From Candidatus Gastranaerophilales bacterium (GTDB taxonomy: Bacteria > Cyanobacteriota > Vampirovibrionia > Gastranaerophilales > Gastranaerophilaceae), in the NCBI GenBank assembly GCA_017461425.1, contig JAFTXY010000007.1, forward strand, positions 55,089 through 119,088: a DNA stretch of 64,000 nucleotides, in the 5' to 3' direction. This document shows, in pieces, positions 54,516 through 62,484 of the stretch. Under the pieces are notes generated by a model. The model worked only from the letters and a program-made list of their open reading frames with translations. It was not told the DNA's origin and ran no database searches. Positions within the stretch are counted from its first letter, which is position 1; the number at the start of each line of letters is the position of its first letter. The translations under genes and the position numbers were made by a program.

Positions 54516-55309
54516 ATGGCGGAGAATTTCTATTAAATGTTTTTAAATGGATTTTTTATATAGTTTTATTTTGGGGTATTTTTTATGGATATTTTGTTGT
54601 TTATAATCCTAAAAAACAAAATTATATAAAAAAGAGTAATTATGCTTTTCAAGAAATTCAAAAAGAAGTAACTGATTTATATAAGCAACAAGGCTATATC
54701 TATACATCTATACAAGATAAAGAAGATGCTTTATGTAAAATAATGAATAGAAAAAATTCAAAAGGTGGCGGAAGTTGCTATGAAACAAACACATTTGTTT
54801 TGAATAAAAATTTTACTTTAAATAAAACAAAAGTAGATATTTTAGGGATGGAAAAAGCCCCTTATGAATATGAAGGAATGATAGTAAAAGATGTGATGAT
54901 TGATGTTGATGGAGAAAACAAAGGCGAAAATCAAATCGGGGTTGATAGAGTTCCTATTAAAATATATTCAGATGGAAGAATGGCAGGAAAAATTACTCCT
55001 GTAAGTTGCAGTATGACAACTACAAAAGATTGGGAAGTTCCATACCCAAATATTTGTAAAGGTGCTCCTGAAATTGATTTTATGCAAAATAATGAACCAT
55101 TTGGATTTGATATCATTCAAGTTGGCGGTGAAAATGGTAAATCGAGAGTAATCGGAAGAAATATTCCATTTTTCAGAGCCGATTGTGTTGCTTTTGGTGG
55201 TGAAATGATTGCTCCTATTGGCTATTGCGATCAAAGGCAATATTATTGGCTACCTGCTTGTTATGATGAGTATCCTTGTTCTGTTGAATTATCTACATCC
55301 AAATTTTAG
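54491..55309 (+). CDS. Pseudopilin-like protein, membrane-anchored
   Basis: 272 residues from the ATG at 54491 (AAGGAG five bases upstream; the GTG two codons earlier overlaps that site). A single N-terminal membrane helix (about 16-38) is followed by a helix and a C-terminal domain with Cys pairs and VDVDGENKGENQIGVDRVPIKIYSDG. The same block (VDIDG...DQFPLRIF..G) occurs in the next protein, so both share a pseudopilin-like globular domain. No classic prepilin cleavage motif is seen here. Likely part of a type IV pilus/type II secretion-like machine; the function is inferred. Confidence 0.65.
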   Translation: MRDLNKEIDGGEFLLNVFKWIFYIVLFWGIFYGYFVVYNPKKQNYIKKSNYAFQEIQKEVTDLYKQQGYIYTSIQDKEDALCKIMNRKNSKGGGSCYETNTFVLNKNFTLNKTKVDILGMEKAPYEYEGMIVKDVMIDVDGENKGENQIGVDRVPIKIYSDGRMAGKITPVSCSMTTTKDWEVPYPNICKGAPEIDFMQNNEPFGFDIIQVGGENGKSRVIGRNIPFFRADCVAFGGEMIAPIGYCDQRQYYWLPACYDEYPCSVELSTSKF

Positions 55310-55332
55310 TAAATAAGAAAGGCTTAATAAAA

Positions 55333-56313
55333 ATGAAAAAATATGCTTGGACTATGGCAGAATTGTTAATTGCAATGACTATTATTATTATTTTGACTGC
55401 TGTTGGTTTGAGCACGCTTAAACCAAAAACTCAAAATTCAAAAGCGTTTATATATGCAACAATGAGAAATATTACAAGAGGTAACGCCTGGATTTTAGAA
55501 CATAATGCACTAGATACTCTTGATGGAACCCGTGCAGATGGCAATGATTGGTATTGTGCAGCACTTGCTGATGCACTAACTACAAAATCTGTTAATTGTA
55601 CATCTACTACGGATCTAGAGTCAACTACAGTTAATATGACCTTTGAAAATGGGGTTACAATTAAAGGCCTTGCTACTCCTTGGCAAGCTTTTACTGGCAC
55701 AGATTATCAATTTAAAAATATTTTAGTCGATATTGATGGCGCAAGAGGTGTTAACAAAATTTGGATTGATCAATTCCCATTAAGAATATTTAGATATGGC
55801 GATAGAGAAGGTATTGTTATCCCATCAAATTGTGGTGCTGCAAATGATTATACATATAAACAAGACGGTACAAAAGTTTCTATAGCTTCTGTAAATCGAT
55901 ATTGCGGTTCAAAAACTGCAAGATTTGTTGCTGATAATTCTATAATTTCTTATGATTCTGTTAGAATAGCTGATGCATCTCAAGATGATGATAATGCTAC
56001 AGGCATTATAGTTTCAATTGCGCAATCTCATATAGCTTCTGATTGTGGTTCATATGGTGGTGATGGATTTTATACAAAGGCAGAATGCGCTGCGGGCGGA
56101 TATAAATTATATGAAAAATGTGCCACTAAAGATACATGTAAAAATTGTTCAGGTGTTTGCCCAAATGGCTCATCAGACGAGGCTGGCTGTTTAGCAATTC
56201 GCGATACAAATAATCCTGGAAATTTGGAATGTAATATGTATCCTCATAAACCAAATATCGGAATGAGTCTTTTTCTTGAGGGTATGAATGGAGATTTAGA
56301 TACAGACTATTAA
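55333..56313 (+). CDS. Type IV pilin/pseudopilin-like protein
   Basis: 326 residues. Short leader MKKYA then WTMAELLIAMTIIIILTAVG, the class III prepilin signal with Glu at position +5; the residue before cleavage would be Ala instead of Gly. The globular part has VDIDGARGVNKIWIDQFPLRI (quoted in part: DIDGARGVNKIW) shared with the upstream gene, and a Cys-rich C-terminal section (CATKDTCKNCSGVCPNG) able to form several disulfides. AAAGG precedes the ATG. Exported, probably surface-exposed. Confidence 0.8.
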   Translation: MKKYAWTMAELLIAMTIIIILTAVGLSTLKPKTQNSKAFIYATMRNITRGNAWILEHNALDTLDGTRADGNDWYCAALADALTTKSVNCTSTTDLESTTVNMTFENGVTIKGLATPWQAFTGTDYQFKNILVDIDGARGVNKIWIDQFPLRIFRYGDREGIVIPSNCGAANDYTYKQDGTKVSIASVNRYCGSKTARFVADNSIISYDSVRIADASQDDDNATGIIVSIAQSHIASDCGSYGGDGFYTKAECAAGGYKLYEKCATKDTCKNCSGVCPNGSSDEAGCLAIRDTNNPGNLECNMYPHKPNIGMSLFLEGMNGDLDTDY

Positions 56314-56326
56314 TGCGATTTGACTA

Positions 56327-56355
56327 TTGAAATTTTTGGTTAATATTTATATAAT
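56327..56355 (+). promoter_or_regulatory. Promoter of the small membrane gene
   Basis: TTGAAA, 17 bases, TATAAT, 34 bases upstream of the ATG at 56390. Confidence 0.6.
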
Positions 56356-56389
56356 TTATGTACTCAAAGGATAGGAAAATAACAATAAA

Positions 56390-56620
56390 ATGAATGCAGA
56401 ATTAATATATTTAGGGATATTTTTGTTTTTAGTATTAAGTTGGTTATTTTTTGCTTTAATTATATATTTTATCCCAATTATTGTCGGATACGTAAGAAAG
56501 CACAATAATTTGCTAGCAATATGTCTTATGACGATTTTTATCGGCTGGACATTCTTTGGATGGTTGGCTGCGTTATTGTGGGCGTTGAATTCAGATACGA
56601 AAGATGATAATGAGGATTAA
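56390..56620 (+). CDS. Superinfection-immunity-family small membrane protein
   Basis: 76 residues with two membrane helices (about 5-34 and 43-66) and an acidic tail. YFIPIIVGYVRKHNN and the Gly/Trp pattern FIGWTFFGWLAALLWAL match the Imm_superinfect family (phage T4 Imm relatives), which in many bacteria are ordinary chromosomal genes of unknown role. AAAGGATAGG lies upstream. Its stop abuts the tsaB stop on the other strand. Confidence 0.8.
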   Translation: MNAELIYLGIFLFLVLSWLFFALIIYFIPIIVGYVRKHNNLLAICLMTIFIGWTFFGWLAALLWALNSDTKDDNED

Positions 56621-57229
56621 TTAAAACACAGGTGGTGTTTGAATGTAATTTGCCTCAATTTTTAAATAATTAAATTCGTTTTTATCTTGCGAATTTGAAT
56701 ATTTTTCTTGTGCCAAATTAATCATTGTTTGTGCAAGATTTTTGTCTATATCTTCATAGCATATTGAATTTTTAATAAATTCAGAGCTTCTTTTATCAGC
56801 TAATACTTTTTTATTTTCAATAAGTTTTTCAATTTTATCTTTATAAATCAATTCTATTTTTTCTTTAGTACCAAAGAAAAACATATCTCTTCTTGCATCC
56901 ATTATAAGAACATCACAGCTATGTGCGTCTAAAAGAATTTGTGCCGTATTAAGAGGAATTAATGGGATATTTAATTCTCCTGCCATAATTTTTGCAATTG
57001 TTAGTGCGACTCTTATTCCTGTAAAGCTTCCAGGTCCGCAATTTACGCAAATCGCATCCAATTTGTTTAAATTTATTGAATTATTTTTAGCGAATTCTTT
57101 AATTTTTGGAATTAGATATAGGCTATGATAATTTTCATCACTTTTGATAATTTCCGAAAATATTTCATTTTCATATTTAATTCCTAGGTAAGAATTATTT
57201 AATGCTGCGCAAATAGCTAAAATATTCAT
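56621..57229 (-). CDS. tsaB: tRNA threonylcarbamoyladenosine synthesis protein TsaB
   Basis: 202 residues. TsaB is the ASKHA-fold scaffold that joins TsaD and TsaE to make t6A37 in tRNAs. The hallmark NCGPGSFTGIRVALTIAKIM (about 62-81) and LALxT-like start ILAICAALNNSYL are present; the C-terminal part is short and variable as usual. ATGA overlap with tsaE upstream. Confidence 0.92.
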   Translation of the reverse strand: MNILAICAALNNSYLGIKYENEIFSEIIKSDENYHSLYLIPKIKEFAKNNSINLNKLDAICVNCGPGSFTGIRVALTIAKIMAGELNIPLIPLNTAQILLDAHSCDVLIMDARRDMFFFGTKEKIELIYKDKIEKLIENKKVLADKRSSEFIKNSICYEDIDKNLAQTMINLAQEKYSNSQDKNEFNYLKIEANYIQTPPVF

Positions 57230-57705
57230 TTTGTCATCCTGTTTTTAAATTCTTCAATAAAATTTTTATTGATGTTATTTTCATCAACAAAATTAAACCA
57301 TCTGATATCTAGGTCATTTTCGTCATATTCAACATTTATTTTAAGTGCATTTTTGGGAATTTCGTCATGGGCAAATTCCGCCCATTCAATAAATGTTAAA
57401 ATGCCAGTTTTTGAATACTCTCTTAATTCTTCAATTATTGATTTTAACCCTTTTTCTTCGAGCCTATATAAATCAAAATGATAAATGAGGAATTTTTTTG
57501 TTTTGTATTCATTTAATATAACAAAACTTGGACTTGTAATTTTTTCTTCAACTTCAAGATATTCTAAAACATATCTTATGAATTGTGTTTTTCCGGCACC
57601 AATATCTCCGGTTAATGTTACAAAAAGTCCATCTTTATTTATTGACTTTGCAAAATTTATCGCTAAGTATTTAGTATCTTCCAACGATTGTACTTTGTAT
57701 TTCAT
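57226..57705 (-). CDS. tsaE: tRNA threonylcarbamoyladenosine synthesis ATPase TsaE
   Basis: 159 residues. TsaE hydrolyses ATP in the t6A complex. P-loop TGDIGAGKTQFIRY (about 32-45), SPSFVILNEY, HFDLYRLEE and FIEWAEFA are standard; the C-terminus is slightly extended. TAAAAT is six bases before the ATG and there is no ribosome-binding site, predicting a leaderless message for the tsaE-tsaB operon. Confidence 0.95.
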   Translation of the reverse strand: MKYKVQSLEDTKYLAINFAKSINKDGLFVTLTGDIGAGKTQFIRYVLEYLEVEEKITSPSFVILNEYKTKKFLIYHFDLYRLEEKGLKSIIEELREYSKTGILTFIEWAEFAHDEIPKNALKINVEYDENDLDIRWFNFVDENNINKNFIEEFKNRMTK

Positions 57706-57828
57706 AAGTAGATTTTACATTAAACAATTGTTAATTATTGTAAACAATTAAATAAATATCTAAAGGTTTGATATCTGCATGTCGATATATATAGTGTTGA
57801 GGTTAGTATAAATAAGGATGATAAACAA

Positions 57829-57990
57829 ATGGATTACGAAAACGAATTAGAACTATGCGAATATAATCCAATCAGTGTTCAATTAGAAAATGAGTTGAGA
57901 GTTTTGGCGCAAATTGTGGAAACCCCTGCTATGAGCTTTTTTCAAAAGTTAATGAAAAAAATTGTAGTAGCGCATGGAGTTGAAGCTTAA
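57829..57990 (+). CDS. Small 53-residue protein
   Basis: MDYENELELCEYNP start, then a helix (VQLENELRVLAQIVE) and a basic end (FFQKLMKKIVVAHGVEA). AAGGATG lies ten bases before the ATG, and a strong terminator begins eight bases after the stop, so it looks like a complete small transcription unit. No family recognised. The rest of the 57706-58044 gap is AT-rich upstream sequence and two hairpins. Confidence 0.55.
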   Translation: MDYENELELCEYNPISVQLENELRVLAQIVETPAMSFFQKLMKKIVVAHGVEA

Positions 57991-57998
57991 CAATAAAC

Positions 57999-58021
57999 AG
58001 GTCAGGCAAATTGCCTGACCT
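57999..58021 (+). terminator. Terminator hairpin of the small gene
   Basis: AGGTCAGGCAA and TTGCCTGACCT form an 11-bp stem with almost no loop, right after the 53-residue gene. The T run is short (TTGAAG). Confidence 0.65.
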
Positions 58022-58034
58022 TGAAGTATATTAT

Positions 58035-58073
58035 AAACGGGTTTTTAGTTAAAAATAAAGCCCGTTTTTTTAG
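58035..58073 (-). terminator. Terminator overlapping the end of the 58045 gene
   Basis: AAACGGG and CCCGTTT with a long A/T-rich loop; the T run is on the plus side (CCCGTTTTTTTA) and an A/T-rich tail on the minus side. It overlaps the last codons of the leftward gene. Confidence 0.45.
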
Positions 58074-58695
58074 TGTTTTGTTTATGGAATTCGCCACCAG
58101 CACATACAATTTCAATTACCTTTAGAAGAAATTCTCTTGGTGCATCAAGTTGGCTTATGAATAATTCTTGGTTATCTTTATGACGAATTGTCATGATTGT
58201 TCCTTGATTTTTTTCGGCAGGAATATATAAAGAAGCGATTTCATTAGCTAATAAAATATCCATTTGCTTTTCATAATCATCTTCTTCTTTAATTAATTCT
58301 GTAAAATCTCCGTTTATTGCAAAAATTCTTCCGCAAAACATTGGGTTACCATCTTTTCTTGGCAATGCTTTTGGAGAGATGTTAAATCTGCAAGTGAAGC
58401 TGATTTTGTGCCATAAAACATTAACTATTGCAAGAGTTTTTGTTGAATCTATTGTGCAAGTTACATTTTGAATTGGTACATTTCTAATATTTAAAGATTG
58501 TTTTAGATAATCTAATACTGCTGTTAAGTTATCTAAAATTTTAGAAAACATATCGTTAGTGTTAACTGTTGCTTGATGAAATTCAATAAACTGTTTGTAC
58601 ATATAAACAGCAACGAGCCCTGCTCTTTGTTGAACAACAGAGGATTTTTGTACCCTTAGTTCTAGATTATCAAGACTGTCAAAATTGTTTTGCAA
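58045..58695 (-). CDS. Hypothetical cytoplasmic protein
   Basis: 216 residues, TTG start with AAGGA eleven bases upstream; no closer ATG exists near the start. An N-terminal helical half (HQATVNTNDMFSKILDNLTA) precedes a beta-rich half with a Cys (CRFNISPKALPR, MFCGRIFAINGDF). No signal peptide, no family recognised. Single gene. Confidence 0.6.
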   Translation of the reverse strand: MQNNFDSLDNLELRVQKSSVVQQRAGLVAVYMYKQFIEFHQATVNTNDMFSKILDNLTAVLDYLKQSLNIRNVPIQNVTCTIDSTKTLAIVNVLWHKISFTCRFNISPKALPRKDGNPMFCGRIFAINGDFTELIKEEDDYEKQMDILLANEIASLYIPAEKNQGTIMTIRHKDNQELFISQLDAPREFLLKVIEIVCAGGEFHKQNTKKTGFIFN

Positions 58696-58838
58696 TTTAA
58701 ACTAATTCCTTATATTGGGGATATCCAAGAAAATAATATAATAAATGGGAAATATTTTATACAATTATATAAATTTTCTTTACATTTTTAAATACAAAGT
58801 TAAGTTTAATTTTTAAAATTGCAATATGAATTCAATTA

Positions 58839-59951
58839 TTATACAACATAAAAACTATGAGAAGAAAGTTTTCCGTCTTGGAATTCAAGAATTTCATGAG
58901 CGTCTTTCATAAATTCATAAGATTTTAGAATTCGTTCAGTTTTAACCATTTCGCCATTTTTAAAAGTGAAAAAGTCTTCGCCATCAATAACAACTTCATC
59001 AACTTCGCCATTTGAATATTTTACAACTTCGCTTTCTCTTTCTTTAGTATTGCTAGAACTAATACCTGCTTCATATTCTGCTAATGCGCCATTTTCATCG
59101 AATTTAAATGATTTTGCAATGGTTGTATTATATATTACATCCTTATAAACTATATCTATACCTTCCCAATCATGTACATTTTCTTTATACGATACAAGCT
59201 TATTGTTTTTAAAGCTATATTTTTGTGCTGCTTTGCTTGAATATTCATCTGCTTGGCAATCTAAATCTAAATAAATTACAGAATCTTCTCCATATGTTTT
59301 AATTATGGAATTGCTAGTTTCTATTCCATTTTCAGATTTTTTATATCCATTTTTTACTGTTATATATGAATGTTGAAAATCATAAATTGAAGAAACATCG
59401 TTATATGGTTCAGGCATTGTGATTAAAACTCTTTTTCTGTCGCCATTTTTTGAAAATTCTGTTCTTCTGTATAATTTTCCATGGGATATTTCATCAATAG
59501 ATGTTACTTTTCCATCTTCATCTTTTTTGAATTTGATTTCCATTTTTGTTTTTTCATCAGTATAATCTTCAAAGCCATTTTCTTCACCTTTTGAATATAC
59601 TTCTTTTACTTCATCACGCATTTTTTTCGCTACTTCAATTTGACCTGATGCAAACCAGCTATTCCAATCGGCCATGCTATAAACTTTTGCCGCTTCAATT
59701 TTAGCTTCTTGTGCTAATTGATATGCTTCTTTGGCATCTTGTTTTGCCATGCGAATTTTTGCGTTTAATCTCATTTGTGCTTTCATTGTTTCAATAAAAC
59801 TTTTAGAATTAACTTCATTTGCTGATTGCGATCTGCCAACATATGCGTCTAGTTCGCATTGACGGCAGTGACAATTTGGCATATGTTGTTTAATAATTTT
59901 TGTTTTTCCTTGAAAACCAATATTATTTAATGTATTTAATGAAACTTGCAT
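58839..59951 (-). CDS. Lineage-specific repeat protein with N-terminal GFQG motif
   Basis: 370 residues, no signal peptide. Start MQVSLNTLNNIGFQGKTK (F-x-G start motif), then a CHCRQCELDA cysteine cluster (27-36) possibly binding metal, a helical Ala/Lys-rich stretch (60-115), and about 230 residues of short antiparallel strands with recurrent F-x-x-x-G/D-K-x-x-S/T turns (FKKDEDGKVTSI, FKFDENGALAEY, FKNGEMVKTE), like a wrapping beta protein. Unknown function. A GGAGGTCATTTC ribosome-binding site precedes the ATG. Confidence 0.7.
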   Translation of the reverse strand: MQVSLNTLNNIGFQGKTKIIKQHMPNCHCRQCELDAYVGRSQSANEVNSKSFIETMKAQMRLNAKIRMAKQDAKEAYQLAQEAKIEAAKVYSMADWNSWFASGQIEVAKKMRDEVKEVYSKGEENGFEDYTDEKTKMEIKFKKDEDGKVTSIDEISHGKLYRRTEFSKNGDRKRVLITMPEPYNDVSSIYDFQHSYITVKNGYKKSENGIETSNSIIKTYGEDSVIYLDLDCQADEYSSKAAQKYSFKNNKLVSYKENVHDWEGIDIVYKDVIYNTTIAKSFKFDENGALAEYEAGISSSNTKERESEVVKYSNGEVDEVVIDGEDFFTFKNGEMVKTERILKSYEFMKDAHEILEFQDGKLSSHSFYVV

Positions 59952-60009
59952 GAAATGACCTCCAATTTTTTTTAATTAAAACAATCAATCAAAAAAATTG
60001 ACCTATAGT

Positions 60010-60909
60010 TTATTTGTTAATACTAAAATATACATTTCTTAACATAGTTTTACTTATGTGAGTGTAAAGTTGAGTTGTAACAATACTTGAGTGTCCTAAT
60101 AATTCTTGTACAACTCTTAAATCGGCACCATTTTCTAGTAAATGTGTTGCGAATGAATGTCTTATTGTATGAGGGGAGATTTTTTTGTTTATAAGTTCGC
60201 CTTGTTTTTTGATTATTTTATAAACCTTTTGTCTTGTAATTTTTTTTCCATTTTTATCCAAGAATAAAAATGGTTTAGAATTATTTTTAAGAGCAATTAA
60301 CTCTCTTTTTTTGATGTATTTTGATAAAACGTTACAACATTTTTCATTAATTGGAACTATTCTTTCTTTTGAACCTTTTCCAAAAACTTTTATTATTTTT
60401 TGCTTTAAATCAAGATTTTTTAGCTCTAATTCTGTTAGTTCGCTAACCCTTATTCCTGCTGAGTATAAAAGCTCTACGATTGCATATTCAAATTCGTTTA
60501 GATTGTTTTTTAAAATTTTTTCAATTTCATTTTTTGTTAAAACTTTCGGGAGTTTTTTAGGTAATTTTGGAGAGATTATTGCAATTGCAGGGTTTGTTTT
60601 TACGTCTTTTTTGTAGCAAAGAAATCTAAAAAAACCCTTTATTGAGGCAATTTTTCTTGTTATTGTTGTTGGGTTTAATTCTTTTTTTGCAAGAAATTTC
60701 GTATAGTTAGAAAAATCTTTTCTTTTAATTTCGCTATAAATAAGAGTTTCTTTTTCGTTTTCTAAAAAATCAAAAAAGGAAATTAAATCATTTTGATAAG
60801 CTAAAATTGTATTTTTTGATAAACCTTTTTCTATTTCAAGATAATTTATATAATCCGAAATTAATTGCGATGGCGATTCTTTATTTATGTCAAATAAATC
60901 ATCTTGCAT
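60010..60909 (-). CDS. XerC/XerD-type tyrosine recombinase
   Basis: 299 residues, normal for Xer. N-terminal SAM-like domain (SDYINYLEIEKGLSKNT at 19-35), then the catalytic domain with Arg in AGIRVSELTEL (about 151), Lys in FGKGSKERIVPI, HTIRHSFATHLL (about 244), LGHSSIVTTQLYTHI with the nucleophile Tyr. It resolves chromosome dimers at dif, or may be a mobile-element integrase; with no element next to it, the chromosomal role is likely. Which of XerC and XerD it is cannot be told. Confidence 0.93.
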   Translation of the reverse strand: MQDDLFDINKESPSQLISDYINYLEIEKGLSKNTILAYQNDLISFFDFLENEKETLIYSEIKRKDFSNYTKFLAKKELNPTTITRKIASIKGFFRFLCYKKDVKTNPAIAIISPKLPKKLPKVLTKNEIEKILKNNLNEFEYAIVELLYSAGIRVSELTELELKNLDLKQKIIKVFGKGSKERIVPINEKCCNVLSKYIKKRELIALKNNSKPFLFLDKNGKKITRQKVYKIIKKQGELINKKISPHTIRHSFATHLLENGADLRVVQELLGHSSIVTTQLYTHISKTMLRNVYFSINK

Positions 60910-60971
60910 TGTTGTAACTTTCTTTTAATAATAATATGTTTAGTTTTGCATATTTTTTTTAAAAATACAAT

Positions 60972-61958
60972 TTATAAATTTTTTATTGGTAATTCGATTG
61001 TAAAACAAGCGCCTTTGTCTTTGTTATTTTTTGCTGATAATTTTCCGTTGTGTGCCAAAGCTATTTTATTTGCTATGTATAATCCTAGCCCAATTCCGAT
61101 ATTTGAATATTTTTTTGCACTTGTATAGTATTTATTGAATAGATTATTTATATTTTCTTCATTTATGCCATCACCTTCGTCTATAACGGAAAGTTTTATA
61201 TAGTTTTTAGATGCATTTAAAATTATTTCTATATTTTCAGAATTTTTTCCATAAAAAATTGCATTTGAAATTAAATTGTTTAAAACTCTTTTGATTAAAA
61301 ATTTATCTAGTGGGTAGGTTATGTTTTCCTTATTTGCTTCAAAATGAATTTTTTTATTTCGAATAGTTAGGATGCTTTGAGTTTGATTAATTACTTCCTG
61401 TATTAATTCATTAATATTTGTGTCTTCATAGTTTATTTCAAAATCTCTAGTATCTAATTTTTGTGCGTCTAATAAATCTATGATTAAATTTTTTAAGTCG
61501 TTATTTGAAATTTTTAGATTTTTAATTGCTGATATTTGCTTTTCATTTAGTTCGCCAAAGCTATTATTTAAAAATAAATCATAAGTGTTATCTTGCGCAA
61601 TTATTGGTACTTTTAGGTCATGCGCTAAGCTTGTTATAAAATCTTGTTTAATATTTTGGCTTTGCTTTTCTCTTTCGATATTTTCATTTATCATCATATT
61701 TCTATCTTGAATACTTTCTAATAAAGCATTTGTGTTTCTTGAAAGTTGAATTGTTAAAGCATCAACACCATCTTCTGCTTTAGAGTTAAAATTTCCATAG
61801 CGGGCTGATGTTATAACGTTTAGATAGTTATAAAGATATTTGAAAAGTCTATTATATTTAACAATAAGACGCACATGTTTAATTATTAATAAAAGCGCAA
61901 GGATTACTATTATTGCAAGAATTATAAAGCTCATTGAAGTTATAATTGCAACTTTCAT
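60972..61958 (-). CDS. Sensor histidine kinase
   Basis: 328 residues. One N-terminal membrane helix (about 7-28) with no periplasmic domain, then a linker coiled coil, the HisKA box SLAHDLKVP (phospho-His about 120) and the HATPase domain with N-box LISNAIFYG, DEGDGINEEN (G1) and GIGLGLYIANKIA (G2). No response regulator is adjacent. It begins immediately after the TPR gene's stop, so both are in one operon. The absence of a large sensor domain suggests a partner protein senses the signal, perhaps the TPR protein. Confidence 0.92.
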   Translation of the reverse strand: MKVAIITSMSFIILAIIVILALLLIIKHVRLIVKYNRLFKYLYNYLNVITSARYGNFNSKAEDGVDALTIQLSRNTNALLESIQDRNMMINENIEREKQSQNIKQDFITSLAHDLKVPIIAQDNTYDLFLNNSFGELNEKQISAIKNLKISNNDLKNLIIDLLDAQKLDTRDFEINYEDTNINELIQEVINQTQSILTIRNKKIHFEANKENITYPLDKFLIKRVLNNLISNAIFYGKNSENIEIILNASKNYIKLSVIDEGDGINEENINNLFNKYYTSAKKYSNIGIGLGLYIANKIALAHNGKLSAKNNKDKGACFTIELPIKNL

Positions 61959-62351
61959 TTATTTTTTCCTTTCTGTTTGAATTATTTTTAATGCGTCTAG
62001 ACATCTTTGTTTTGAATCTAAATCTTTTTGTTTTGAAAAAATAATAAGCGCTTTTCCAATATTAATTAAAGCATTGTCGTATTTATCAATTTGATAGTAG
62101 CAAATTCCTATATTAAAATATGCCTTTGAAGCTATAGGATTTAGGCTTATTGCTGTTTCATAGCTTCTGATTGCAGTTTCGTATTGACCTTTGGCTAGTT
62201 CGCAAACCCCTTTGTAGTAATAACCTAATTCATTTTTTGGAAAATTGTATAGAAGTTTATTAATGCTTTCTAGTGCAGAATCAAAACGAGATTGTTTGAT
62301 TTTTGTTTTAATTATTTCATAGTATTCATTAATGACATTGTTGTTTGACAT
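61959..62351 (-). CDS. TPR repeat protein
   Basis: 130 residues with two or three tetratricopeptide repeats (GYYYKGVCELAKGQYETAI near 37-55, AYFNIGICYYQIDKYDNALI near 71-90, each quoted up to 20 residues). No signal peptide. AAGGATAG precedes the ATG. The stop is directly followed by the start of the histidine kinase, so a role as adaptor of that kinase is plausible. Confidence 0.85.
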   Translation of the reverse strand: MSNNNVINEYYEIIKTKIKQSRFDSALESINKLLYNFPKNELGYYYKGVCELAKGQYETAIRSYETAISLNPIASKAYFNIGICYYQIDKYDNALINIGKALIIFSKQKDLDSKQRCLDALKIIQTERKK

Positions 62352-62484
62352 CTAAAATCTATCCTTAATTTAATTTTATCAAGATTTTCTTTTTAAATTA
62401 ACTATTATCACAAAATGTAAAGTTGAAAATCGAATTATGTTTTTGTGCAATAATGTTTTTTAGAGAGTATTTGGGAAAATATAG

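Noticed and set aside
56390..56620. Phage superinfection-exclusion gene from a prophage
   Set aside because: The family match is real, but there are no phage genes around and the family is common on chromosomes.
60010..60909. Integrase of the tRNA-Lys island
   Set aside because: It lies over 10 kb outside the island, among core genes, and has a normal Xer layout; a chromosomal XerC/D role is more likely.
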